From positions 64,471 to 128,470 of the forward strand of contig NW_006921539.1 in NCBI RefSeq assembly GCF_000340215.1: a stretch of 64,000 bases of DNA. The letters run 5' to 3'. The notes beneath the pieces were generated by a model. That model was not told where the DNA came from and ran no database searches. It worked only from the letters and a program-made list of their open reading frames with translations. Within the stretch, counting starts at the first letter, position 1; each line of letters starts with the position of its first letter. This DNA is from Pseudocercospora fijiensis CIRAD86. Lineage: Eukaryota > Ascomycota > Dothideomycetes > Mycosphaerellales > Mycosphaerellaceae. Shown one piece after another: positions 11,990 to 23,389 of this stretch. Made by a program: the position numbers and the translations under genes.

Positions 11990-14700
11990 CAGTAGCAACC
12001 TACTAGCCCTAAACCTAGGCGTACTAGTCCCGATCGAAGCCCCCTTCGATAGCGCCTTAGCTACTATAACTAGCCTCGAGCACTACTTCTAGATCGTTAC
12101 CGCCCTTAAAGACCCTTAAGAGAAGATCTAGAACGCTCGTACCCTACTACGCGTTATTAATAGGAATATTAAGAAGGCTACTATCTTAGTTACGTATAGT
12201 ATAAACAACTTACGTTAGTCTATCGGTAAGCGTATCTTTAAGCGCGAGGTCCTTAACGATATAGATATCGAACAAGCCTTTCCTATCGTCTATAGCCTCG
12301 AGATAGCCGGTACCTAGATTCGCTTACGCTTTAAGACCCTCGACTAGGCCTTCGAATATTAGGGAGGACTAAGCAGTCTTCCTAAGAGCCTTATTAACTT
12401 CGCCTACGGTAGATAAGAGCGTACAAAGCAGGTCTCTTCGTTCGTTAATAAGTATAAGGTCCGTTATTAAGGCGCTAAGTACCTTTCCTATACTATAATC
12501 TATCGTATATCTACCGCTAGTAAGAAGGTAGGCAAGTAGTTACTTAACTTGTCCTTTACGCTTAACGACTTTACGATATCCTACTAGAAGCGGTACTACG
12601 ATGCAATTGTCTAGATCGATCTTAATATATAGACAACTAAGGATCTACTAAAAGAGAAGGGCTATCGTATTAATAGTACAGGTTTTATTGTTAAAGGTTA
12701 AGAGGCTCCTATCGTTAATATCCTTAAACGTAAGGCTCTTCGCCTAGAAATAGAGGCCGATACGGCTACTAGTCTCGCGCTCGCTACGGAGATATAGGCT
12801 TAAGACCGTCGCTCGACCCGTAACTATAAGGTCTTTTAGGAAGTTAAGGACGAGCGCGCTAAGGCCGAAGTAGCGCGCAAGAAGGCATTATATACTCGCT
12901 AGGCCCTCTGTAAGGCTACTAAGAAGTATAGCGCCCCTTCTAGGACTAACTATAGTACTAACTATAGTAACTCGGATGTTAATATACTAGATATACTACT
13001 AGAAGATGTCTCCTCCGAAGGCTCCTTTAGCGAGCGTAGAGATAGAGGGCTCTCGCCGATCCTATTAACTAAGAACATCTATAGTTCTTATAAGGGCGAC
13101 TCTATTACGTACCTTATTACTAAGATCGATATAGTTCCTAAAGCCGATATAGGTAAAGCTCCTACCGCCCTATCTATCTATTAACAGCTCGACGACCTTA
13201 GTAAGCTAGGAGAAGAGCCGTTCTCTATATATACTAACTATATTAAGAAGGCCGCTAAGGTCTATAGTCTTTATACTAGTACTAAGGCGAGTGTCCTCGT
13301 CGGTCGCCTATTAAAGATTAGTCGCGAGGTTCCTAATTAAGACGCCTTCGCTGCCCTTAAGGCTAATTAGGCCTATACTAACTAGTTTCCTAGACGCCCT
13401 ATTGCCGCCCTAATATCTCTAGGACTCTACGCGTTTAACCCTACTAGTACTATTACTCGCGCCCTTACGCTAACGGATCGCTAGAGTAAGTTCGTTACCG
13501 GCATCCTTAGCTAAGGCACTTCCTTCGACCGCTTTCGCTAGACTAGCAATACTATCTTCCCTTAAGTCTTTAGCTAGTTATAAGAGCCTCGTAGAGTATA
13601 TCTTCCTTTCCTTATCGACCTAATATAGGAGGAGTTTGAAATGTACCTTTAGTATATACATACGATGCCTAAGTCTAAGTAGGAAGGCCGTAATGCCCTT
13701 TAAACTTATAGTATAAGTAACTAAATCGTCCGCTAGTACCCTACCCTATAGCTCTTAGCTGTCGCCCTTCGACCTAATTACGTATACGAGGTAATCTGGA
13801 CCGGCGTCCATACTAAGTTCTTTAAGGTTAGCGGTACTTATAAAAACTGTCCTTCTAAGGAGTCTGCTCGTCTCGGATAAGATATAGTTAAGCTCGTAGC
13901 TAGCGAGGGTACTAGTTACCTACGTATTAAGGTCTGCCTTATATCTAAGGATAAGACTAGCTGCTCTACTATTATCGAAGGCATATATTAGCCCGAGGTC
14001 TTTACGAACTAGGTTAAGAAGCTTAAGGCTCGTAGCCTAGTCCTACTAAGCAAGATCGGTAAGCTTACTAATAAGCACCTTACCGACGACGACCTCGACT
14101 ATATATTCGATAGTTAGCCTAATAGTAAGAGGCGTAAAGCGGAGTAGATCCTTAACCCTCTAAAGGAGTACGAGGTCTCTATTTAGATACTATACCTACT
14201 ATATAGTAATCTAAAGACTAAGAGCAACCGTATATTAATTAACCCGGGCTACTCTCGCGTTATTAATAGCACTAAGGTTAAGGGCTACGAGAACTTAATA
14301 GTCTCTTAGGTTGCTAAAGCGCACCGCAATCTAACCGCCCTCCTAGCCTCTAACTCCTTTGTACTATTCGCTTTCCCTATAGCTATCTTAGTCGAAGGCC
14401 TCGGCTATATCTCCGACGCCCTAGTTAGTAGGATTCCTTAGTTAAGTTACGTTATTTAGAACGAAGTTAAACAGATCCTCTAGCTTAATAACGAAGGACT
14501 TAAGGAATATCTATACGATTAGGAGAAAGCTACGACGGAAAAGGCTGCTAACCTCCTCGTTAATTAAGCTTTCTACGAGGGATAGTACTTCGGTACTAAT
14601 AGCTTTAACGTATACGGAGGAGATTTCGAGAGCCGACTAGTAGATAAGGTTATTACTAGTAAGGATTACGGCGCGTTAAAGCAATAGTAAGTCTGTATAG
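11990..14700 (+). pseudogene. Third gypsy ORF of unknown function, RIP-broken
   Basis: Downstream of integrase and upstream of the 3' LTR, one + frame reads as a continuous protein of about 900 codons when TAG/TAA are treated as mutated Trp or Gln. It lies in the position env would occupy. It is rich in Lys, Arg and Ser. A basic stretch PNSKRRKAEQ lies near 14,120. One hydrophobic run (SFVLFAFPIAILVEGLGYI, about 14,355-14,412) could be a membrane segment. I see no RT, integrase, protease or zinc-knuckle motif and do not recognise the family. A cytosine run and a TATTTAAA near 11,848-11,877 lie just before it and might be its own promoter (inference). It could equally be a captured host gene. 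Confidence 0.65.
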
Positions 14701-14743
14701 TATTACTTAGGAAGTTGTTTTTATATAATTATAGTATCTAGGA

Positions 14744-14770
14744 TTAATGCTACCCCGGGGATATTATTAC
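14744..14770. repeat. 27-base palindrome, copy 4 (after ORF3)
   Basis: TTAATGC arm, TACCCCGGGGATA core and TATTAC arm. It follows the third ORF and precedes the purine tract and 3' LTR. Confidence 0.85.
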
Positions 14771-14875
14771 GGAGTTCTAAAAATAGCCTTAGCTAAGAAC
14801 GCTAAGGATGCATATATGTTTGTTTTAAGCGCGCAATATAAAGCGTGTCTAGTTAGATACGAAGAAAGGGAGGGA

Positions 14876-15154
14876 TATTAGCTAGTAACCGGCCCTATAC
14901 CTATAGGCTAGTTTTAAGCCTATATAAGAGGCCTCCTTCTATAGAGTAGACAGATTATCAACCTCGTATAGCATATTGTTTATATTACACTTCTATAATG
15001 CCTATATTACAGGGCTCTAGTTATTAGCCTAAGCGACAGTCTCGTTATCCTATCTTGCTAAACATAGCTGCCTATATTACTATAGGTTATGTTACCCTCG
15101 GTAGCCTATACTATTGCTACGAGTAGTAGTAGTAGTGTTAGTTTCCGTCCTTTA
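14876..15154 (+). repeat. 3' LTR of the gypsy element
   Basis: It matches 2,951-3,229 base for base apart from scattered transitions. It is followed by CTAG. Confidence 0.9.
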
Positions 15155-15158
15155 CTAG

Positions 15159-15639
15159 TACTTAATATTAGAGAATAGTTTAGTTAGAAAGTATTAGAAC
15201 TTCTTAAGGAGGGCTTCTAGGGAAATCGAGAAGTTCTACCTAGATCTAGATAATAACATTCTACCGAGCAGTTAGGGAATTAAATAGCGAGCGAAAGGAT
15301 AAAATTTATACCTAATAAGTATAGTTTCTAAACTAAACTATAATAGCTTATATATATATATGCTTTTAATTATTTAGTGCCCTTAGCTAATTGTCTATAG
15401 ATTTAGGGTTATATAAGTACCTTCCTATAACTAAAAAATGCCGGCTACGCTACCGGCTATACTCTCGTATCTTATAAAGGGCTTACTCCGAGTTACGTAG
15501 ACATTCTTATACTTCTTAGAAACCGATAAATTCTATAGTTTGAACTAGCTAATCCTATAGTTGCTTAGTAAACCTACCTAAACTAAACTAGATCTTTAGC
15601 TTAGCAAACTAAACTAAACTAACCCGAACTACTACGGGG
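15159..15639. other. RIP-degraded sequence, continuation of 1-2,946
   Basis: No gene is recognised. It contains GCCGGCTACGCTACCGGCTA near 15,433-15,452, matching the 12-base repeat family found at 1,789 and 2,429. That fits an originally continuous region split by the gypsy insertion. Confidence 0.5.
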
Positions 15640-17238
15640 TCTACTTAAAAAGGCCTACTAAAAGGTCTCCTAGTCGGTATTAGACTTGTTATCCTTTTCT
15701 AGGTAGCTAACTAGTATTCTAAGGGTTCGGTAAAGCTTAGTAATAGTAGTCCTCGTAAGGGACTAGATTTTATACTAGTCGGACTCCTTATTAAGTTCGT
15801 ACTCGATTAGGGAGTCCTTAAAGCGCTCTATATATACTATAGCGTTCTACCCTTCGAATAGGAGGTTTATACCGCTTCCTAGCTCTAGTAGACGGCGCCT
15901 ATTCTAATAGAGAAGCTTAATCTACTTCTCGATTATCTTTATAATAATATTATAGAGAGCCTCTAGCGTAGAGGGCCTAATAGCCTCTCCTAGGTTAACG
16001 GCACTTATAATAACTAGTCGTCGCTTAATTTACTCGTTAATAGAATTAGGGGGATTGTCGGAGTTAGAGGATTCTACTAATTCGTAATACTCGTCTTTAC
16101 TTAAGCTTATTTAGTTATTATAATAAAATAGTTAAAATATTAATAAAATGCTATATAAAAGTGTTTTTAGTATAGTTAGTAGGTTTGTTTCGCTATTACT
16201 ATACGAGAAAGTAGTATAATAGGCTATTCTTCCCTAATAATATCCCTAGGGTAGTATTAGGCTTTAGCCTCCTAGTAGTCGCCTAGATACTACTAGGAGC
16301 TCGATTTAGTAATTTTTAATAAAAAGCCGCTTATAGGGAGGAATACTATAACCTCTATTTACTCCTAGATCCTAGAGACTAGCTCTCTCTTATCTCTTTT
16401 AGCCGAGCGGGGGATAGGGGCCTTCTTTTCTTAGTAGAAGGCTAAGTACTATCTAAGCGAGGCTACGAATCGGGGAGTAGTCTACTTAATTAATAGGGGA
16501 ACTCTCTAGTTATCTAACCTATAGTCTAGAAGTTACTATCGATTAATAGTCTTAGTAGGACCCGGTAAGGTTAATAGGTAATTAATCTATCTCCCTCTTT
16601 AGGCGACTAGTCCGCGTTACTATCCTATAACCGGGCCGGTAGGTAGTAGCTTATCTCGAGTAAGCGGTACTAAATAGGTCTTCGACCTAGAGCCGAGTCC
16701 TTAGAAACTAGCTATAGTCGTAGACTAGGCCCTAAGCTATAATAGTCCTAAGGGTTTATAGCTTTTTAGGGTTAAAGAGATACCCTCGTTAAGAGGTTCT
16801 TTACTTATCGTAATAGCCTATCGAGATACTTCTATATCGTCTATATTATAGGCTCTTATCGTACCCTCGCTTCGGTTATAGCTATTCGTACCCTAAGACT
16901 ACCTTCGATATACCTATACCTATTAGATATAAAGAGATAGCCCTACCTTCGGCTCTAATAAAGGACGGAAACTAATACTACTACTACTAGTAGTAGTAAT
17001 ATTATAGGCAACCGAGGGTAATATAACCTATAACAATATAGGTAGCTATATTTAGTAAGATAGGATAGTAAAGAAGTCGCTTAGGCTAGTAACTAGAGCC
17101 CTATAATATAGGTACTATAGAAGTATAATATAAATAATATACTATACGAGGTTAATAATCTATCTACTATATAGAAGGAGGCCTCTTTTATAGGCTTAAA
17201 CCCTAGCCTATAGGGATAGGGCCGGTTACTAGCTAATA
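15640..17238 (-). mobile_element. Truncated inverted copy of the same gypsy family
   Basis: The reverse complement matches 2,951 to about 4,490: LTR (here 16,959-17,238), leader, palindrome (16,234-16,260) and the first part of gag. The match stops near 15,640, in mid-gag. CTAG follows the LTR at 17,239-17,242, as at the full copy. The rest of the element is missing, so this is a 5'-end fragment. Confidence 0.88.
16234..16260. repeat. 27-base palindrome, copy in the inverted fragment
   Basis: This is the counterpart of copy 1, retained at the leader/gag boundary of the second element copy. Confidence 0.85.
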
Positions 17239-17242
17239 CTAG

Positions 17243-17735
17243 TAGCCTCCTATACTTAATAAATAGAGCGGCGAGAATAAATTTTCTAATAATAGAATAT
17301 AATAAACAAGTTAATTATATAGCTAAGGCTATCGGCTATTTAAAAGGTTCTTAATATATACTACTATATAAGATAGTATCTAGATTCTTATATAGAGATT
17401 ACTTCTATAGCTATAATAGAGTAGGGTCTCGAAGTAGTACCGTAACTATATTTAGCTAGAGAATCGCGCGGGGATAAATACTATAATAGAGCTAAGCCGA
17501 GACTCGAAACATTCGGTTTAGTTCTAGGGATACGCTATAACGAATTCTCTAGTAGTAAGTTAAACGCTAATAGTAATAGTAAAAGTAAAGACGGCGGCGT
17601 CTACGTAGGCCTAGAATCTACTAGGCAGGTATAAATTGTCTTTATATGCTTATATACTAACCCTTAGTATGCGAACGAGGTCTAACCTCTACTAAATATT
17701 ATAGACCGAAACTTTAACAACGCAAGAGCATCCTC
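17243..17735. other. Edge of the RIPped region, no gene seen
   Basis: TpA-rich sequence continues to about 17,700 and then gives way abruptly to normal composition. Nothing codes here on either strand. The OPT gene's stop codon is at 17,736, so the edge lies within a few tens of bases of a live gene. Confidence 0.6.
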
Positions 17736-20676
17736 TTAACGCCAATCCGTAGGTCCAAACGTCTGTCCTTTAGGAACAGACATATACCTACAGTCTTTGA
17801 AGTCGCATGTAGAAGAATACTTCGTTGTTCCCCACCAGTCTGGAAACTATTCACACTGTCAGCTTCCGAGAGATTCTCTCCCTCCCATTTGGAAAAAGCA
17901 GATCCCCAACGTAAGAGGAGAATTCGGACACACCTCGACTTTTGCGTTGGTAATGGCAAAGAACTGGACAAGTGCAGACACGCCAATTCCTGCGGTCAGG
18001 GCGGTAGAGAGTACCATGGCATATTTGGACCACCATCCGGGGCTTCTGGTCTTGATGTACGAGCCGAAGAACCAAGCGAAAGGTACAGCCTGGGCGAACA
18101 TTGAGAAGTTGAGAGGAGCCCAGAGCACGCCACCCAGGACTATGACAGGTCTTATTAGTATCGCTTCTGTGGTGAGACGTGAGCAGATGGCTGCGAGACG
18201 TACGCAACAGAATCGGGTGAACATGGCGTAGGACGCTTCCCGGCCATCTTTTCTTCGCAAAGTACCAAGGCAGCGGCCAGAGTGCTCCCGCCAACAAGCA
18301 GAACATGATTTTCCAGTATGGCGCGCCGACATGCTACAGAAATCGACCGGATTAGCTCGTCTCTCGGGTGAATCTCTTTGCTGTCGGGCGCGATGGCGTC
18401 ACGAATACATACCGTGAACATGCGACGAGCTCCTAGCAGGCCCCAACCTATGACGCTGGTGAAACTGGTATGAACGCTGCCACAAATCCAGTGATCCGAT
18501 GCCTTTGGATCGCACATCTCCTTCAGACCGAGTTGGTAGTTCACCACAGCGACGATCGTCACGGATGAAATGCAAACGGAGGAGACCTGAGCAGCAAACA
18601 TGTGGCGAGGAGGGATTTTGGCGTAATGACCAAGCTTCATGTCGCTCATGAAGGCAAGCGCCTGTGTGATGATTGCATTTCCCAGACCCCGGAACAACAA
18701 GAAGGCGGAAGGATTATTATGAGTGATGTAGCTGCTGATCTAGATCAAGTGAGAAATGTCAGCGAGCACGCGCATCAAAATCAAAGCGGGTTCTATGGAG
18801 AATACCAGGTCAAAGAGGATTTCAAAATTGGCCTCGTAGCTTGCGATCGCGAGGATTGCGCCAAAGGGCACAACAAATACCATCGACATCACGATGATGA
18901 CTGGGATAATCCCTACGATCGTGTTAGATGCGGCGGCTCGAGAGGTGAGATGGTTCGATTTTACAGCCTGGCGTGTCTGTCGGGTATGCATACAGTGCAG
19001 CGAAACCGAAGGCTGCACCCACAACTCCTACGCTGATATACCATACCTGGAGACCCTCAGTCAGCGTGAAATCAAGATGGTCGTAGACAAGAGGGACATG
19101 CTTCCGGCACTTCACGGTATTTAGTCATCAGCCGGGAATGGGCATCTGGAAATTCATCGTGTACTGATCTGCGCTTCCAGGCGCTCTTGAAGATGCTCCA
19201 AAAGGTCTTGCCATAATACAGACCTGTAAAGACCAGTGCTGCGGGAATGATCTTTGATGCGCGGTTAGCAATCGTACGCTCTGAAGATGATTCACGTACC
19301 GCTAGGAGAACTCCATATCGTAGCACCAATGCAGCGGGGAAGAACAATGGCGAGTACTCCTCATATCCAGTCTGATTAAGTCTCCCATGTGAGTCCAGGA
19401 TGCGTTGTACAGAGTATTTCTTTCCTGTATTGTCAAACGTGTAGAATGCGTTGATCGGCAGATACGCTGTATGCCAGGTATTGGAGAAGAACACTGGGAT
19501 GATTACAGCCACTGCCCACACCAGCACCGCGAGCACGAGCTGCAGGACAACAAAAAAGGGATTGACGATAGGGTCGATCACGCCAGCAAACCAGTTCCAA
19601 TCGAAGGAATTCACAAGCGGGTTGAGTCCCAAGTTGAAATAATATGAGCCAGTAAGGATTGAAAGGGCGGCATTTCGAGGTGCAATCCAGGTGGTCCAAT
19701 TGAAGAATGTGAGAGTGGGGAAGATGGTGTTCGGGAGCCAAAAGTAGCTGGCATGCCATTAGCCAGACTCAATAATGTCGTGAAGAGCCACGTAGTTTTA
19801 CCAGAACATTGCTCCAAATGTAATGAAGAAAGCGCTGAATCTTGATATTTTCCAACCGCCGACTGGTCCGGTGTCTTCATTGTGAAGAGCTTTAATCAAA
19901 GCCGCTTCGCCCAGACTACTGTAGAAGATCATCTGAACGGGATAGATGATGAATCTACGAGTCAGACCACAGAGACTGAAACCGCAGACCTGTGCACACA
20001 ACAACAGGCATAGCTGAAAGCCCCATTTCCCAGCCCATGGCCTGTCTAGAAACATTGGTAGGTGAAGGGCGAATATGATCTGGGGAATCGCAAAAACATT
20101 GAGGGTAGTGATGTCGGCCATGATTGTGATTAGCATGTGCTCCTTCACGTTAAATGGTCCTGGATTCAAGGTGAATGCGTATTTTGTATCCGGGAGGAAC
20201 ACCCTCGTGGGAAGAGTGGCAGCACAGAATCTGCCCATTGGGTAGGCGAAAATTTGGGCAATATAGACAGACAACGAGATGCTTGGATTGCGAGGAGCGT
20301 AGAAGGTGTTGAGTGCGGCGAGACCTGCGGCCCACATGATGCCAATCACGTATGCGCGGATGGTTCCACACGGGGTGTCCGTGTTGTCGTGGTTGTTAAA
20401 TACAGACCTCACCTCACGGTAGGGGGAATTTCTTGCGAACACGGCAGCAACAAGGATCGTTCGAGTCTTCAGACTGTCTTCGATTGGCTTGTTCGATGGT
20501 TCAGTGGCGTCTAATAAGTGATCGATCTCTGCCATGATCGACTGAGGAATCAACATATCGTCGCTACAGGCAGATTTAGCACCAAGACTCGAATGAAGCA
20601 ATACTACTCCCGCTCCGTCGTACCTGTGTGTTTCATACACACCGGCCAGCGCAGATCGAGCGTCATCGAAGGACAT
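17736..20676 (-). CDS. Oligopeptide transporter, OPT family
   Basis: This is a proton-coupled peptide transporter of a fungal membrane (family knowledge). The hallmark NPGPFNVKEH lies in exon 1. KLGHYxKIPPR-type sequence (KLGHYAKIPPR) lies in exon 5, and the characteristic end WWG...STCDFKDC...VPKGQTFGP is in exon 8. Exons on the minus strand are 20,676-19,802, 19,747-19,102, 19,046-18,965, 18,912-18,806, 18,739-18,413, 18,333-18,204, 18,139-17,934 and 17,846-17,736. The frame is kept throughout, giving 827 residues, normal for OPT. Introns are 52-87 bases; the second (19,101-19,047) is GC-AG, the rest GT-AG. The frame stays open upstream to an ATG at 20,790 but meets a TAG at codon 4 (20,781-20,779), so I start at the next in-frame ATG. 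The exons otherwise look intact. Before TE insertion it was divergent from the ACS-like gene. Confidence 0.9.
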
Positions 20677-20790
20677 GGACAATGCATCGTTCACAGCCTG
20701 ATCGAGGTCGTGCTGAGTGATCCCAAACTTGATGAACGCCGAGGCAGATGCATTCCGGATTGATTCTTCGTCTTTCTCCTACGATGACAT

Positions 20791-21161
20791 GTCAGAGGTA
20801 CATTTTCCCGGCCGCAGCAGGAAGAGATAAAATCTGACTGTGGACGGCACATTGGCAGTGCGTTTCGGATCCTCCTTGTCGTTCAAATTGCCAGACATTT
20901 TTCAGTCGCAAATCCGAAGATGTTTGCTGCAAGTGCGATGGCCCGCAGAGCGCAGTGCGACACTCGGATCTTTATCCATGGTAATCTTGTTGTTGGCATT
21001 ATTGCCAGACTTGATAGATAGCCTATCTAAGCATGCGGTGGAAGCATTTGCCGACATCGTGATGGCAGGCTACCCATGCGCTGATGTTCCAACGTTTCGG
21101 TGCCACACCCTCTTTTAATAGGAGAAGCAGATTATGCTTGTAATGAGTTGCGATCTGCCAC
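20791..21161. promoter_or_regulatory. Left half of an interrupted divergent promoter
   Basis: Ordinary-composition sequence lies between the OPT start and the Harbinger target duplication (TTA, 21,162-21,164). Joined to 24,777-24,788 and 36,143-36,375 it makes an ancestral intergenic region of roughly 600 bases between OPT(-) and the ACS-like gene(+). No convincing TATA box was identified. Confidence 0.5.
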
Positions 21162-21679
21162 TTAGGCCCTGTATACTTCGATAATATATAGCATATTATT
21201 GTCTAATAATACGCATAATATAGCTGTCTCTTTCAATAATATGCTATTAATAGTGCGCTACCTAATCTCGCTACTCGCTGTCTACTTCTAGTATATATAT
21301 ACGTATTTTAACTACGCTGTTAAGTATAGTTAAACCGCTAGTTTTGCGATACGCCTAGAGCATATCGCTAGCTAGTTTAAAGCCTGTTCGAGGCCTATAG
21401 ACCTTCTTAAAATAGCTAGTATATATTAAAAGCCTATTTCGTAGTATAGTCGCGTTCGCGTAGCGCGTTGTATATAGGTCGTAGAATCGATACAATCGGT
21501 AGAATTAGAGCGCGTTTTCGAGGAAGTAGTAGAAGAAGGTGTCGATATCGCATTGTCGGCGGCAATAGTAGACTTAATCGAGGTCTCGTACGTACGGCGG
21601 AGCGATCGTATTATAGCGAAGGAACGACGAAGACCGCTAGGCAAGGTTACTACTTTAGTAGACTTATAACGAGGTAAGA

Positions 21680-22760
21680 AGTTAATAAACGAGTACCTAT
21701 ATAGACCTAAAGAATACAGCTTAGCGACGATACGCCTACGGTAGCGTATACTACGCGCCTTAATCGATTATTTAGTAGATAAGAAGGGCCTTACCTCTAG
21801 CGGCAAAGTCTAGCCTACTTAGTAGGTAGTAATGTTCTTAGACTATTACGCTTACCGGACGACGTATCGCTAACTTCGTCGTATTTACTAGGTATCGTTA
21901 CGTACGGTTAGAAGAGCTATTAATAGCGTATCGCGCCTGCTTATTAGCATATATCCGGACTTTATAAAGTTGCTAGACGAGCGCTCGTTACCGCCGCCTT
22001 CGTACGTAGAAGACCCCAAATTCTAGCTATTCTTTGCTAGTTGTATAGGTACGTTAGATAGCTCTTACGTACCTATTAAACCGAAGAACGTAAATCCGGA
22101 TAACTATCGCAATCGCAAGGGTAGCGTATCGTAGAACGTGCTAGCGGTATACGACTTCGAGATAAACTTCGTCTATATTCTTACTAAATATAAAGAGTTA
22201 GCAAACGATATAGAAGTAATAGATTTAGCAGTTAGCAAGAGCTTCTATATACCTAAAGGTCGCTATTATCTCGCGGATAGTAGCTATTCGAAGAACAATC
22301 GCCGTATTCTAGTGCCTTATCTAAAGATACGGTACTACCTTCGCGAGTTTAATACTACGTAGATAAAGCCTCGTATAAAGGAAGAGTTATTCAACCTCCG
22401 CTACGCTTAGTATCGCAACGTTATTAAGCGCATATTTAGCATCCTAAAGATACGCTAGAATATCCTCAAAGACGGCCTAAACGTAGGCTATAAGATCTAT
22501 ATAAATGCTCGCTTTATTAACGCCTTAATCGTCCTTTATAACTTTATAAACAAGAACGGACAATACTGCTCTATAGAGCGCTAGAATTGGAAGCCGGAAG
22601 ATCGTAATAGTCGCATTAATAGCGCTTATAGCTATAGAACTAACTATAAGATAGAGGCTTTTCGCGATAGGGTTGCTTAGGCAATGTAGGATTAATACCG
22701 TACGATTGTCCGTTAAAGGGAGTCGTTATAGTAGAAGAAGAGATAGAAGAAGAGCTAGAA
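21680..22760 (+). pseudogene. Harbinger (HARBI1-like) DDE transposase, RIP-broken
   Basis: Motifs in order are CIGTLDSSYVPI (first Asp), DFEINFVYILT, then YYLADSSYSKNNRRILVPY (second Asp region), FNLRYA.YRNVIKRIFSILK (Glu region), and GYKIYINARFINALIVLYNF. This is the usual arrangement of the HARBI1/DDE_4-type nuclease. A 74-codon piece at 22,138-22,362 has no stop. Elsewhere TAG replaces Trp or Gln. Confidence 0.85.
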
Positions 22761-23389
22761 GAGATTGTTATAATAGTCGGATTTGTTGCGCGAATTCTTT
22801 AGATACACCGGCATATTGCCTAGTATCGTAATACTTAGATTTTAGTCGATTTAGTATAGGGAAACTAGCTACAATCCCCGCTAAGACTACCCTTCGATAC
22901 GCATACGCATTTCAATAGTTTGTTAATAGAAAGAATTTAATAATTAGGCGGGGTCGTATTCTCTATTAATCGGACTCGAGGTAGGGTTAGAGATACTAAG
23001 AAAGCCCGAATATACTAGGTCGATACTAAGCTATATATATAATCGAGAAGCTTACTAAAATTCCACTAAAACCGAGACTTTAGAATAGTTTAAAATCTAC
23101 CTCGTATTATCGGACCTATCTAATATCCTCTGCCGACAAATATAGCTATCCCGCTAAGCCTTACGCTAAATCCTAAAAACCGTAGTAAGTCTAGTACTAT
23201 AATACACTACAAATCTCAACTATATTAGCTAAATCGTTGTATACTTAGCAATAGCGGTCTAGAGTAATACCCTTGTAACTCTTGCTAACTATAATAACTA
23301 GGCTAAGGTGTTAGTATTGCGTAGTATACCGACGTCGAGGTTCCGTATAAGGGCGTCGAAGATAGGCGTAGATCTTACTAGCTTTAGGC

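Larger units (their letters stand above)
2951..15154 (+). mobile_element. Ty3/gypsy LTR retrotransposon, RIP-inactivated, with three ORF modules
   Basis: Two direct 279-base LTRs (2,951-3,229 and 14,876-15,154) bound the element. CTAG flanks both ends (2,947-2,950 and 15,155-15,158) as a probable target-site duplication. A purine tract (GAAGAAAGGGAGGGA, 14,861-14,875) abuts the 3' LTR. The order on the + strand is leader, gag plus protease, RT-RNase H-integrase, then an extra ORF. Integrase after RNase H places it in Ty3/gypsy. At 12.2 kb it is about twice the usual size, mainly because of the extra ORF and its leader. All ORFs carry many TAG/TAA codons in RIP context, so the copy is dead. 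A 27-base palindrome occurs at each module boundary. A sequencing gap (Ns) lies at 11,407-11,521. Confidence 0.92.

Noticed and set aside
11990..14700. Envelope gene of a retrovirus-like element
   Set aside because: Position alone suggests it; there is no signal peptide, furin-type site or clear fusion and anchor segments.
17736..20676. OPT gene as a frameshifted pseudogene
   Set aside because: The frame changes all coincide with short introns bearing proper splice and branch signals, and splicing restores the family sequence to the end.
22138..22362. 74-codon open frame as a gene
   Set aside because: It is the middle of the Harbinger transposase, continuous in frame with conserved motifs on both sides.
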